Part shown: in pieces, positions 55,126 to 64,000 of the stretch
How the letters are laid out: each line of letters begins with the position of its first letter
Position numbering within the stretch: position 1 is the first letter of the stretch
DNA from: Pseudoips prasinana
Lineage: Eukaryota; Arthropoda; Insecta; Lepidoptera; Nolidae
NCBI GenBank assembly: GCA_951640165.1
Contig: OX621234.1
Span: 7,631,001-7,695,000 of the forward strand
DNA length: 64,000 nucleotides
Direction of reading: 5' to 3'
The notes under the pieces: generated by a model
What the model was told of the DNA's origin: nothing
What the model saw: only the letters and a program-made list of their open reading frames with translations
Databases searched by the model: none
Made by a program: the position numbers and the translations under genes

Positions 55126-57480
55126 ATGAATCTATCAATACATAACACTCCTGATGCACCGCCTACTTATTGTAGCCCTACTGGCGAATCTTTTATTGAC
55201 GTCACTTTTTCAAGCTCAAACGTCCGAATAGATGGATGGCGTGTTTTGCCTGACGCTTCATCCAGTGATCACCGCTTAATCGTGTACGAGTTTGTTCCTC
55301 GGTTGGCACAAAGACCTACGGCTATTTACGGTAACTATAGATATCGGCTCAAAGGGGCCGATTGGGATTTTTTCAGAGCTCTTTTTGCCGCGCATGCCAG
55401 GTATTTCACCCGGGATGAACTAACAACAGAGGAATGTGCTGTAATGATGTCGGACACTTTTACCTACTGTGCCGATATTGCCATAGGCCGCGTCCCTATC
55501 ACTAATATTCGAAGATGCGATTGGTGGAATAACTACTTAATTAAAGTTCGATGTGAATTTCGGAGTGCACGTAAAAAATATAATAAACTAAAAAAACGTA
55601 AAATTGTAGGCGATGTTTTAAATAATGCATATATAAATCTCAAAATAGCTCGTTCACGTTACCGCTCGTCAATAGAGAAATCCAAAGGCAATCTTATTAG
55701 AAAAATAGTCGATAAATTAGATAAAGAAGGCCCGTGGTCGCCCCTATACCATGAGTTTAAAGCAAATAGGTCTATAGATTTAGCTTATATTCAAAACATA
55801 AAAATCAATAATACCTACACCAGTGGCATAGAGGAGACCACGGAATCCTTACTTAATTCGCTCATACCTGATGATAGTTCCTTGAACGATAATGACTACC
55901 ATAAGCAGATTAGACAGTGGGCAAACAATCCACCCGCTACCTATATGTCTAGTCTTCCTACAATTAATGAGTTTATGAATACTGTGAAATCGCTACCTGT
56001 TAACAAAGCTTCAGGTGAAGATAAAATATCCAACAAAATGATAATAGAAGCCACAAAACAATCCGGTGATTCAATACTAAAAGTTTGTAATCGTTGCATA
56101 TCTGAAGGGACTTTTCCGCGTTCTTGGCGCAGCGGTTTTATTCGTATTATACCAAAAAATGGCGATAAACTGCCTGAAGACCCTAAGTCATACCGACCAA
56201 TAACGTTACTGCCTTCCTTAGGCAAGCTTCTAAAACGACTTATTGTACCGCGATTGCTGCCGGGAGGACCAAAATTTCACGGAAATCAATTTGGTTTTAC
56301 TGCGGGTAAATCGACAGTGGACGCAGCTATCTCAGTGAGGAAAGCTGTAAACTCGTCCGAATGTAAATACGTTTTGGCCATATTCCTAGATATTTCAGGG
56401 GCGTTTGATAATACTTGGTGGCCAATTTTGTTACAAAAACTTAAGTTACGCGGTTGTTACAGTAATATATATTCGATAATCATATCTTATTTCGTACATG
56501 GCTCTGCAACTCTTAAGCTTGGTCACTTCAGAGTCACTAAATCGTTAACCATGGGTTGCCCCCAGGGCTCAGTGCTCGCGCCGTATCTCTGGAACTTGGG
56601 TTTTGATGACTTCTTGACATTACCCTTGCCATCACGCTGCTCTCTAACGGCATATGCTGACGATGGCCTCTTACTTATACAGGGTAACTCCAGGAGAGAG
56701 TTGGAAAATCTGGCTCAAACTTGCTTAAGTATGATAAGTGAATGGGGTAAAAGAAATCGCCTTACATTTGCTCCTCATAAAACCTACCAACTCCTTCTTA
56801 AAGGTGAACTAAAATCCCCCCCGGGCGTAAAACTTAATAATGTTACTGTAAAACGCAAAATATCAACCTGTTATTTGGGTTTAGTTTTAGAAAAGAATTT
56901 CTCGTTTATAGAACATATTACATCAGTTGGGGAAAAAGCTAAGCGAAACTTTTTTGCACTTACAAGGATATCGACGGCAACCTGGGGCCTCTCTTTTAAT
57001 ACTCTTAAAATCATTTACGGGGCAACCTATCTCGGGTGTATATGCTACGGCTCGCCTGTGTGGGCTGATAGGGCTACCATCGGAGCTGCTCGCCGTAAAT
57101 TACTACAAAGCCAGAGGTTGGCGTTGATATTTCTGTGTAAAGCCTATAGAACAGTGAGCACAGAGGCCCTACCTGTCCTAGCGGGTGTACTACCGGTTGA
57201 TCTTGAAGTACAAAGACGAGCAGCAATGTATTATTCTACGCGCGATAATTTAGAAAATGATTTCTTATCATTACGCGACCGTGCGAAAATAACCAGGCTA
57301 TTTATGCCAATAGCTGACTTAAATAACGAACTACTAAATGAATGGCAATGTAGATGGAATACGTCAACCAAGGGTCGCCATCTGCACCAGTTCTTTCCGG
57401 ACGTACGCGAACGGTTAAATAAAACTTGGCTAATCATAGACCATTGTGTTGCACAATTTCTTCGGACACGGCAATTTTAA
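55126..57480 (+). pseudogene. R1-like ORF2: endonuclease tail and reverse transcriptase, 784 codons
   Basis: Target-primed retrotransposition protein. The frame actually opens at 55072 after a stop; residues before the ATG (SDTERRNAVEDFVAE) are still endonuclease. Residues about 1-60 hold the endonuclease end (PPTYCSPTGESFIDVTFSS, SSDHRLIVYEF). The RT core follows: KASGEDKISNKMI, YRPITLLPSLGKLLKRL, catalytic LDISGAFDNTWW with D422, GCPQGSVLAPYLW, and YADDG at 510-514. The thumb is followed by WADRATIGAARRKLLQSQR. The frame stops at 57480, but the expected cysteine-rich tail continues in another frame. Start is lost, hence pseudogene. Confidence 0.9.
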
Positions 57481-57730
57481 AAGTAAATTGTATAGTTTCA
57501 AATTAGTATCTTCACCAATCTGTCTGTGCTCAACATCCAGTAACGAATATGAACAAACTGCTCACCACATCCTGTGGGAGTGTGATCTCTGGCAAAATCA
57601 GCGTGATATTATGTTAAACAGCTTGCAACCAATATCTGGAGTAGTTTATTATACGGATCTTGTAGCAACAAGGAACAACTTCCGTGCGTTTAAGCGTTTT
57701 TGCCATACCTACTATTGGAATCAAATATAA
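57446..57730 (+). pseudogene. R1-like ORF2 C-terminal CCHC tail, shifted frame
   Basis: Frame with GHGNFKSKLYSFKLVSSPIC then LCSTSSNEYEQTAHHILWEC, a C-x-C...H...C zinc-binding tail of R1-clade ORF2 proteins. The overlapping end of the upstream frame (HCVAQFLRTRQF) shows that one indel near 57461-57466 (TTTCTT) separates the two. Otherwise it is undamaged to its stop at 57730. Confidence 0.85.
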
Positions 57731-58070
57731 CAGCTCACTTAGGACCCTTAAATTGATCCTCGGTGCTTTTGCAGCTGGCTTCTCTAGTTGCAAATCTCTC
57801 ATTTTATGAGGCTATAGCCTCTTTACATCATTCTGTCTCCCGCTTTGCTCTGGAGGGAAGTGGAACTATTCATTTTCTAACTCCTCCTTTTTTCTGTTTC
57901 TGATTAAATTCGTTGCGGGATTCAAGACAGTTAAAGCTATTCCCCGGGACATGCCTGAGCTTCACCGCTCAGTGTCATTTCATTGTGTGCCACTGTTGAT
58001 CTTGGCTTACAGGAGTTGCAGTGGTGGGTAAGAGGAAGGGACTAGTCCCGTAAAAAAAAAAAAAAAAAAA
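57731..58070 (+). other. 3' UTR and A-tail of the R1-like LINE
   Basis: Runs from CAGCTCACTTAGGACCC to a run of about 18 A. Contains GGCTATAGCCTC (self-complementary) and CCCCGGGACATGCC, both recurring in the 6313-6588 fragment. Confidence 0.8.
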
Positions 58071-58464
58071 TCTGAAGCCTAGTCTAACCATCTTGGTTCC
58101 ACTATGTGTTTTATCAGCAGACGCTAGTGGTTAATTCACATATATTTCACGACAACAATTAGTAAATTAGCAGAACTTTTCAACGCCCCAACAGATTTTC
58201 CTGAAATACATGCGTATAGGATAATACATCCACCAAAGTTCATTGGGAAGGGGGGAAGGGTGGGCAATGCATAAGTAAGGTCATTTATTTCGACAGCTTA
58301 CCATTAAGTAGGCCGAGTGCTTGCATCCAAACGGGGTAGCATAAATAAAAACAAACGTATAATTAAAATTTATTTGAAAATTACTCCTGGATATATAATG
58401 GTCTGCTCTAAAATCAAGATTGCAACACGAAGTCTTTTTTTTAATAATGTGATATAATAATAAT

Positions 58465-58685
58465 ATCCCCAAACTAAGCAGAGCTCGTATTATGGAAACC
58501 AGATAACTGATATACTACTTTTCTTTTGTAAATACATACTTATATAGATAATTACACTAAGACTCAGGAAAAACAGCCACACGTTAATGCACACAAATAT
58601 TTGACCTGGGTGGGAATAGAACCCACGACCTGCGGAGTGAAAGGCAAGCATTTACCAACTGCGCCAACCGGCCTGGTTAGTAAAT
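58465..58685 (-). mobile_element. SINE family A, minus
   Basis: CCCCAAACTAAGCAGAGCTC, B-box complement GGGAATAGAACCC, head GCGCCAACCGGCC. Confidence 0.8.
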
Positions 58686-58794
58686 GCTTGCCTGAATACA
58701 ATAACAAATATACTTTACGGAACCTTTGCAAGATATATAGACAGAACCATTCAGAAAATATATAGTAAAATATAAATTTCAATATATAATCTTA

Positions 58795-59000
58795 TAAACT
58801 TCAACTAAACATAATCTCCTTGACAATAACTTAATACAAGCTAGCTAAATGTCACTACCATTATAAAATAAATTGTATAAATGTTTTAACATTCCGTGTA
58901 CCTAAATATCTGTAATATGTAACTAGAAATAATAACTGTATTACTACAAACATGTTCTGACTATTTACAAGCGCTTTTTTAAAGTCTACTTGCATAAAAA
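58795..59000 (+). repeat. LINE-type 3' UTR repeat, family U
   Basis: Same sequence as at 42850-42600 inverted (CTCCTTGACAATAACTTAAT..., CATGTTCTGACTATTTACAA). It abuts the 35-bp perfect hairpin. Confidence 0.6.
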
Positions 59001-59081
59001 GGCGGATGGTCAATACCTTGAAATAAATAAAAATAAATAAAAAAGTATTTTTATTTATTTCAAGGTATTGACCATCCGCCT
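59000..59081. repeat. Perfect 35-bp hairpin
   Basis: AGGCGGATGGTCAATACCTT + GAAATAAATAAAAAT at 59000-59034, 12-nt spacer, exact complement at 59047-59081. A further partial direct copy (GGTCAATACCTTCATT) follows at 59094. Confidence 0.93.
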
Positions 59082-59330
59082 GAACTTATATAGGGTCAAT
59101 ACCTTCATTATTATTCAGAACAGATATAAGTTGAAATAAATACTTTTTGAAGTAAAACATCTTTACGCATGTTTGACTTGGAGAGTTTGACTTGGTGAAT
59201 GAATGACGTGAGCGTTACGAAAACGGTGCTCGGGGGAGGCGAACGGAATTTGAGAAGGAGATATAAGTTAGTGAAGATAAAAGGAGAGACAGTTACGTTT
59301 CGTATATTATTGTAGGGGTAAGAGATGACG

Positions 59331-59480
59331 AGAAGCCAAGTCAGAAGTACCCTAAACCGGCGAGCATGTATGAAGAACATAACGACAGTAAACGGGGCAA
59401 AAGAGGTGTGCAAAGATCGTGACGAATGGAAATCCGTTGACTCTGCCCACCCCTCTGAGAAACAGGCGTGAGTCTATGTT
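59331..59480 (+). mobile_element. RTE-like LINE 3' end, family R, nested
   Basis: Matches 15026-15165 (AAGTCAGAAGTACCCTAAAC, GGCGAGCATGTATGAAGAAC) and ends GGCGTGAGTCTATG. It is inserted in a dispersed copy of the 51.2-53.1 kb tandem-repeat unit. Confidence 0.75.
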
Positions 59481-59589
59481 AGAGCCTGTGCACACCACGT
59501 TTTTGAAACGCGCGTCGACGGCGCGCTTTTATCCTACAGAGCAGTTTGCTTTTTGTTTGTATCGATACAAACGCGCGTCTGTATCGCTA

Positions 59590-59880
59590 AAAACGCACCC
59601 TAAGAATGGGAGGTCCGAGCGCACATTTTCTTTCTATTCTTGCTTGCTTGCTTATCGTATGGGCAGTGGTAACCCTAGTGTCAGAGTTGCTCAAGCCGCC
59701 CAGTAGGCCTCTGACATGGCTTAACGACTGTTGTCTAATGACTACAACCGGGACCGACAGCTTAACGTGCCCTCCGAAGCACGGAGACGCTCAGAAATTA
59801 AACCACTTTGGCGGTCACCTATCTATGGACTGACCGCGAGCCTAGTTGCTTAACCCCGCCGATCGCTTACAGACCAGTGA
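59590..59880 (+). repeat. Dispersed repeat, two copies in window
   Basis: GGGCAGTGGTAACCCTAGTG, AAGCCGCCCAGTAGGCCTC, CAACCGGGACCGACAGCTTA, GGTCACCTATCTATGGA; matches 48810-49020. Confidence 0.65.
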
Positions 59881-59993
59881 GAGCATCTAGCTTTCTATCA
59901 TAGCCAGTACCGTTTCGTTTTACTTCAGTCGTGTAGTAAAGCGCACTCATTTTTTTAATGGGCTTCTTCTTTTCTACGTTTTTCTATACTTAC

Positions 59994-60143
59994 CAACATT
60001 TTCGAACCACGTGGGTCTCTCATAGCCCATGACTTGGCCGAATACGGCCCCATTGTCTCGCAGCGTTGGGTATATGGGCGACAAGCGCAAGTTGCGCCCC
60101 GTTTCAAACTCGTGGAAGGGATACGGAAGACCATAGTGCACAC
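59994..60143 (-). CDS. PDPR: PDPR exon (linker after FAD domain)
   Basis: Acceptor TTTCACAAACAG| opens GTGTGCACTATGGTC; donor is AATGTTG|GTAAGT. It is 150 bases, phase 1 to phase 1. The peptide VHYGLPYPFHEFETGRNLR...YERPTWFENV contains the family hallmark GRN(L)R-SP-Y and ERP-x-W/Y-F, found in all dehydrogenases of this group just before the aminomethyltransferase-like half. The next intron, 53973-59993, carries the R1-like LINE and several nested repeats. Confidence 0.95.
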
Positions 60144-60240
60144 CTGTTTGTGAAAAAGTAAGAATTCATTTTTTCATTTATGCTTGAGGTATCACAGAGT
60201 AAGGGACATAGGGTCCAAGATTGTCATAGTCCTTTTTGGT

Positions 60241-60298
60241 GTTGCGCAGTACACAGACAGTTAAGAAGAACTCTTTAACTGCCTGTGAACTGCGCAAC
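60241..60298. repeat. Imperfect hairpin at microsatellite edge
   Basis: GTTGCGCAGT...CAGTTAA / TTAACTG...ACTGCGCAAC, 9-nt loop. Confidence 0.75.
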
Positions 60299-60300
60299 TC

Positions 60301-60500
60301 TGTCTGTCTGTGTGTCTGTCGTTATATCTGTCTGTCTGTCTGTGTGTGTTTAAGAACTCCTTATCTGTCTGTGTACTGCGCAACTCTGCGGTCTGTTTGT
60401 CTGTCGTTCTATTTGTCTGTGTGTGTGTCTCTCTCTCTCTGTGTGAGTGTGTGTGTGTGTGTCTGTCTATTTGTGTCTGTCTGTCTGTGTCACTTTGTTT
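60301..60500. repeat. CTGT/GTGT microsatellite tract
   Basis: Runs of CTGTCTGTCTGTGTGT with embedded AACTCCTTATCTGTCTG; open frames here are repeat artefacts. Confidence 0.85.
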
Positions 60501-60503
60501 GTG

Positions 60504-60550
60504 ATACCTCAAACAATGCAATGCTGTTTGCATTGCATTGTTTGAGGTAT
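60504..60550. repeat. Perfect 21-bp hairpin
   Basis: ATACCTCAAACAATGCAATG + C, loop TGTTT, exact complement. Confidence 0.92.
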
Positions 60551-60950
60551 ACGTACGGTATACGTATATATTGAGGTAAACGAATGAAGAAATTTCTATT
60601 TGGCACTTATAGTTCATAGATATGGCATATGCCTCCAAATGATGGACACAAGACTGGATTTCTTTTTGGGGAGGCCTTTGTCCAGCATTGGATTACACTT
60701 TGTCCAAGATCATCCACTAATATTACGTGGACTGCATGTATAAACTTTAAATTTTTTTCTTTCTTTTAATTACTATGACTATCTTACTTAAGCCATTTAC
60801 CAATCACGTCAACAGCTGGCCATAATGTCCGGTCGCTCTTTGCAGCGCAGGCGCATCCACTAACATTAAGTGGATCCTCTAGTGTATCCTTAATAAGTCG
60901 TCCACTGCTGGAAAAAGGCATGTAATCCTAACAAATATATCCTTACTCAC

Positions 60951-61143
60951 CGGGTACTTCCTTAACGCGGTCTCTAAGGAACCGCTTGTTATTATGAAGT
61001 CCAAGAAACCGGTTAATTCCCAGTTCGTACATATCGTACTTGGTGTACCCGTCCACGATCTCATCGGCCGCGGCCTCGGCGACACCACCCGCCGCCGACA
61101 AGCCAACAGTCTTCATGCCGGCAGCAACATGGTAGTTGAACAT
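60951..61143 (-). CDS. PDPR: PDPR, first visible coding exon (FAD/oxidoreductase-like region)
   Basis: PDPR is the non-catalytic regulatory subunit of mitochondrial pyruvate dehydrogenase phosphatase and is homologous to sarcosine/dimethylglycine dehydrogenases. This exon follows acceptor ATTGATTGCAG| and ends GTACCCG|GTGAGT, 64 codons plus one base. It encodes MFNYHVAAGMKTVGLSAAGG and DRVKEVPG, the C-terminal part of the FAD-dependent oxidoreductase (DAO-like) fold, with the small-residue stretch SAAGGVAEAAADEIVDGY. The initial Met codon is internal to the protein. Upstream exons with mitochondrial targeting and the N-terminal FAD-binding motif lie past 64000 or were not detectable in 61144-64000. 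Confidence 0.93.
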
Positions 61144-62039
61144 CTGCAATCAATGGGAACATGAAGCATTTATGACGCTTGATGTACCCACAGCACATCG
61201 TTTTTTTATTACATCGCTGCCTTTTCAATAAAGAAAAAAACATAAAAAACACACTTTACAGATATTAAAATCGATAATAAATTTTATTGTATTCATTTTA
61301 AATTAAGTTAAACATGTGAAGTTTTGACAAATATTTATTTGTAAGTATATTTTATGTTGCAGTGCCCTTACAGGGTTTATATTTGGTACTGTATTTTATC
61401 AAAAATACCTATGTAAAATCCATGAAGCAATTAATAAATTGAAATTGAATTTGGCATCTATCCCCTCCCCGACGAGTCCTGGTGATCTGACGCACATTTA
61501 GGACAATTGCCTTGAAGTTTATTCTGTCAGGTGGACTTAATAGTGGGAAAGGAACTTTAAAAACTTGCATATAAACATTGTTTACAGGTATTAACGCAAC
61601 TAACCTTTATTGTTATTTTCCCGACGATTTCTGACAACCAAGTTGCTTTGATCGTGGTCACGGGCTAACCAACGATCAATGCAACTATTGCGCTGACAAC
61701 TATTTGTGTGACCCATAAATAGTTGTTCTAAGTCTGGATGTTATTTGTGTCCCGCGACACAGGAATTAAATTACATAATGCGGGCGGTGTGTTTAAAAAA
61801 AAAACTTGTAAACAATGTTTATATATAATAATGATACGCGAAAGTTTAAAAGCGTATATTTAAAAACATGCAGTTCGCAGACACAAAGCATATCTATACA
61901 CAGAAAAAGTGTACAGTGTTCTAAGTAAATAATAAGTTTCACGCTCCAAATTACGAAATCATTAGCTCAGCAATGCATATGAAATATTCACACACAAATA
62001 ACATTATAAAAGGTGTAAAATGAACAATAATATTATTCA
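61144..62039. other. PDPR intron (continues past window)
   Basis: Possible MITE between CTTGCATATAAACATTGTTT (61564) and its complement-like ACTTGTAAACAATGTTTATA (61804); otherwise unassigned. No PDPR exon found. Confidence 0.4.
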
Positions 62040-62275
62040 CACACGGCCTTCTGATCCCAAACTAAGCAGAGCTTGTACAACGGAGACCAGACAACTGATA
62101 TACTACATGTACTACTTCTACTTTTCTTTTGTAAATACGTACTTATATAAATAATTACACCCAAACTCGGGATAAACAGATTTGTTCATGCACACAAATA
62201 TCTGTCCTGGGTGGGAATCGAACACACGACCGGCGTGAAAGGCATGTAACTACGAACGACACCAACCGGTCCCGT
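62040..62275 (-). mobile_element. SINE family A, minus
   Basis: GATCCCAAACTAAGCAGAGC, GGTGGGAATCGAACACACG, head ACACCAACCGGTC. Confidence 0.8.
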
Positions 62276-62426
62276 CAATATGTGGACATACCACTTGACA
62301 TGACATATCTAATAAATAGTATTTAATCTCATTTCATTCATTTTCATTTATTAATTCGTTAACAAAATACATTGTGTCCGAAATACAATACACTTATAAC
62401 TAGCAATTTTCCATTACATAAATAAA

Positions 62427-62558
62427 ATCTCAAAAATGGGATACATAAATTTAATCGTCCGGCGGGTCTCGAACCTGCACCATCTACCAATCCGGGGTAG
62501 ATGGAGCAGGTTCGAGACCCGCCGGACGATTAAATTTATTATTTCCCATTTTTGAGAT
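62427..62558. repeat. Hairpin with about 60-bp arms containing a tRNA T-arm-like motif
   Basis: Core arm GTCCGGCGGGTCTCGAACCT... and its complement differ at one base over 41. The complement holds GGTTCGAGACCC. A single-copy relative is at about 13035-13075. Confidence 0.85.
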
Positions 62559-62969
62559 TAGATAAACGCTTTGCATTGCGAATAATGCAATAAAATTTAA
62601 AAAAATGTATTTATTATTAATTTAATGAAGAAATATATGATTTGATATTTCGATCGCGGACTTAATTAGCGAGATCGCGGTTGTAGAAATTGGATTTAAC
62701 TTTAGTTTCTTGGGGGAATATACATATATTGTTTACAACGGAATTTTATTGAATTTGAATAAACTCACATTAGTAATGAAATATGAACAAGAATCTCGCT
62801 TGGACCGAATATCTTTGTAACATATCTACGCCGGTGAGAAGGTAAATTAAATTTGATAAATTGGCCAATAAGTTAGATATGCTATATAAGAAAGTAAGAC
62901 ATGTCGCAGGTAACCGCTAAGTAATGTATATTTATATATATATGTATATTTGCGAAACGCAGATCAAAA

Positions 62970-63660
62970 TCAAAATCATTTATTTGCGTACTAAGTGTAC
63001 AAACAGGTCTTATTACTTAATAGTGGTGCTTAGAACTTAGCGGCCTTTTGCAGGCGTCGCAAATTTGAGAGATAACATGTTATTTCAAGTATGGTATAGC
63101 TAAATTTATAGATACAAATTAGTTAATAATGTAATAGTTAAAATAATGTTAGTAAAAATATCTATTCTGTCGCCATATTAATTCATATTTATTATTAGAT
63201 AATTTTATTTATTAATATTGTTTTGTTATTGTGTTTTTTGTGTTTAAGTATTCTTCAACGGAATAGTAACATTTTTTAATAACAAAACATTTTAGTTTTT
63301 TGTTGAATATATAGAATTTGGTTTCTTTTTTAATTTCTTGTGGTAATTTGTTATATATTCGTATTGCCATGTATTGTGGACTTTCATTTAATATTTTTAA
63401 TCTTGATGGTGGTAGATAAAGTCGATTTTTGTGACGGGTATTGATGTTGTGAGTTTCCTGTACTTGGGTGAACGTATGAATATGTTTATGTACAAATATG
63501 CATATGTCATGTAAATAAATGGATGGAAGTGTTCGTAGTTTGTACTCTAGAAAGTAGGGCTTACAACTTTGTCTGTTGTTTATATGAGGTAAGATTCTTA
63601 TACATTTATTTTGGATGACAAATAATTGTTGAATGTTAACACTGTTTCCCCATAACATTA
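62970..63660 (-). mobile_element. Jockey-like LINE 3' end, truncated
   Basis: Minus-strand frame 63658-63212 (148 codons) contains LWGNSVNIQQLFVIQNKCIR, IYNKLPQEIKKETKFYIFNK and KLKCFVIKKCYYSVEEYLN, the standard C-terminal part of jockey-group ORF2 proteins. The tail on the minus strand ends AAATGATTTTGATTTTGATC, a GATTTT-type tail. 5' truncation at about 63660. Confidence 0.82.
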
Positions 63661-63883
63661 TTCCATATCTTAGCCAGATGGCTTAGCTAAGCGAATTTTC
63701 TAATAGTCTACTGCCTGAAGTCCTGGGTAGCTCTCATATAAGACTATCTAACACGGTATTAAGTCAATGAAATTTAACTTACGTCTACAAAAAAGAAAAA
63801 ATCGTTTCACAACTACTAGTCTAACTAAGCAAAAGATAAAACAAAAGGAACTTCTAGTAATTCAAACTACTATTATAATGGAT

Positions 63884-64000
63884 ACTAGCTGTGCCCCGCG
63901 GTTTTACCCGAGTTAAATTTTATAAATTATCACAGCTCCTCCCCCGTAGGTGATAGCGTGATAATATGTAGCCTATATGTTGACCCGACCTCTTAGTAAT
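63884..64000 (+). repeat. CTAGCTGTG family, long form, cut by window edge
   Basis: ACTAGCTGTGCCCCGCGG to GACCCGACCTCTTAGTAAT. Confidence 0.75.

Larger units (their letters stand above)
55072..58070 (+). mobile_element. R1-like non-LTR retrotransposon, 5'-truncated, with poly(A) end
   Basis: Contains the C-terminal part of an AP-type endonuclease, a complete reverse transcriptase, a CCHC-type C-terminus in a shifted frame, about 300 bp of 3' UTR and an A-run at about 58052-58069. ORF1 and the endonuclease N-terminus are missing. It lies in PDPR intron 53973-59993, antisense to the gene. A fragment of the same 3' UTR is at 6313-6588. Confidence 0.85.
59130..59950 (+). repeat. Dispersed single copy of the 233-bp unit, split by nested repeats
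   Basis: GAAGTAAAACATCTTTACGC at 59150 and GAGATATAAGTTAGTGAAG at 59256 match the tandem unit start. Its end (CATAGCCAGTACCGTTTCG, TTTTACTTCAGTCGTGTAG) is at 59899. Between lie RTE-like 3' end 59331-59480 and repeat 59590-59880. Confidence 0.65.

Noticed and set aside
60236..60638. 112-125-codon Cys/Ser/Val or Arg/Gln/Thr-rich frames
   Set aside because: Products of the CTGT/GTGT microsatellite and flanking hairpins.
61144..63990. Further upstream PDPR exons
   Set aside because: No frame in this stretch encodes recognisable DAO/FAD-domain sequence with matching splice phase; the exons are presumably beyond the right edge.

Overview
The window is animal nuclear DNA, almost certainly from a lepidopteran. 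It is AT-rich, has spliced genes with GT-AG introns, and is packed with transposon debris. The evidence for Lepidoptera is the dense set of interspersed families, such as the repeats ending CTAGCTGTGCCCCGCGG, several tRNA-derived SINEs, and degraded RTE-, jockey- and R1-like LINEs. Species cannot be fixed from the sequence alone.

Three host genes are visible. (1) SLC35C2, a multi-pass nucleotide-sugar-transporter-family protein, is on the minus strand. Its first three coding exons lie at 29952-29767, 21529-21242 and 1801-1549, and the gene runs off the left edge. Its two visible introns are 8.2 kb and 19.4 kb and are almost wholly repeat. (2) An intronless 230-residue gene on the plus strand (33723-34415) is oriented divergently from SLC35C2. 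I do not recognise it firmly; its ends carry short motifs that faintly recall Ski7/HBS1L-type exosome adaptors. (3) PDPR, the regulatory subunit of mitochondrial pyruvate dehydrogenase phosphatase, is on the minus strand. Its last ten coding exons lie between 61143 and 42448, all with canonical splice sites and a continuous reading frame of 523 codons plus stop. Its 5' exons lie beyond the right edge.

The rest is mobile DNA. An apparently intact mariner (4345-5626, D,D34D transposase) sits in SLC35C2 intron 2. An apparently intact Tc1-like element (43139-44730, DD34E transposase) sits in the last PDPR intron and has landed inside an older Helitron helicase remnant. Removing the element and one TA copy rejoins the helicase frame. 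A decayed hAT element (34553-36834, 8-bp ATGTGTAT duplication) lies just downstream of the intronless gene and supplies the first canonical poly(A) signals after its stop. An R1-like LINE with a 784-codon open frame (about 55072-58070) lies in a PDPR intron. A 372-bp near-perfect palindrome flanked by TTAA begins 36 bp after the PDPR stop codon, so it is probably inside the 3' UTR.

Three patterns recur. The first is nested insertion (SINE split by LINE, SINE split by MITE, minisatellite split by a dispersed repeat). The second is a set of perfect short inverted duplications with 4-19-nt spacers inside otherwise ordinary repeats, which look like replication template-switch scars. The third is several minisatellites (30-bp x4, about 40-bp x6, about 62-bp, about 233-bp) plus a degenerate CGACTT array. 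No rRNA, functional tRNA, CRISPR array or prokaryotic system was seen.
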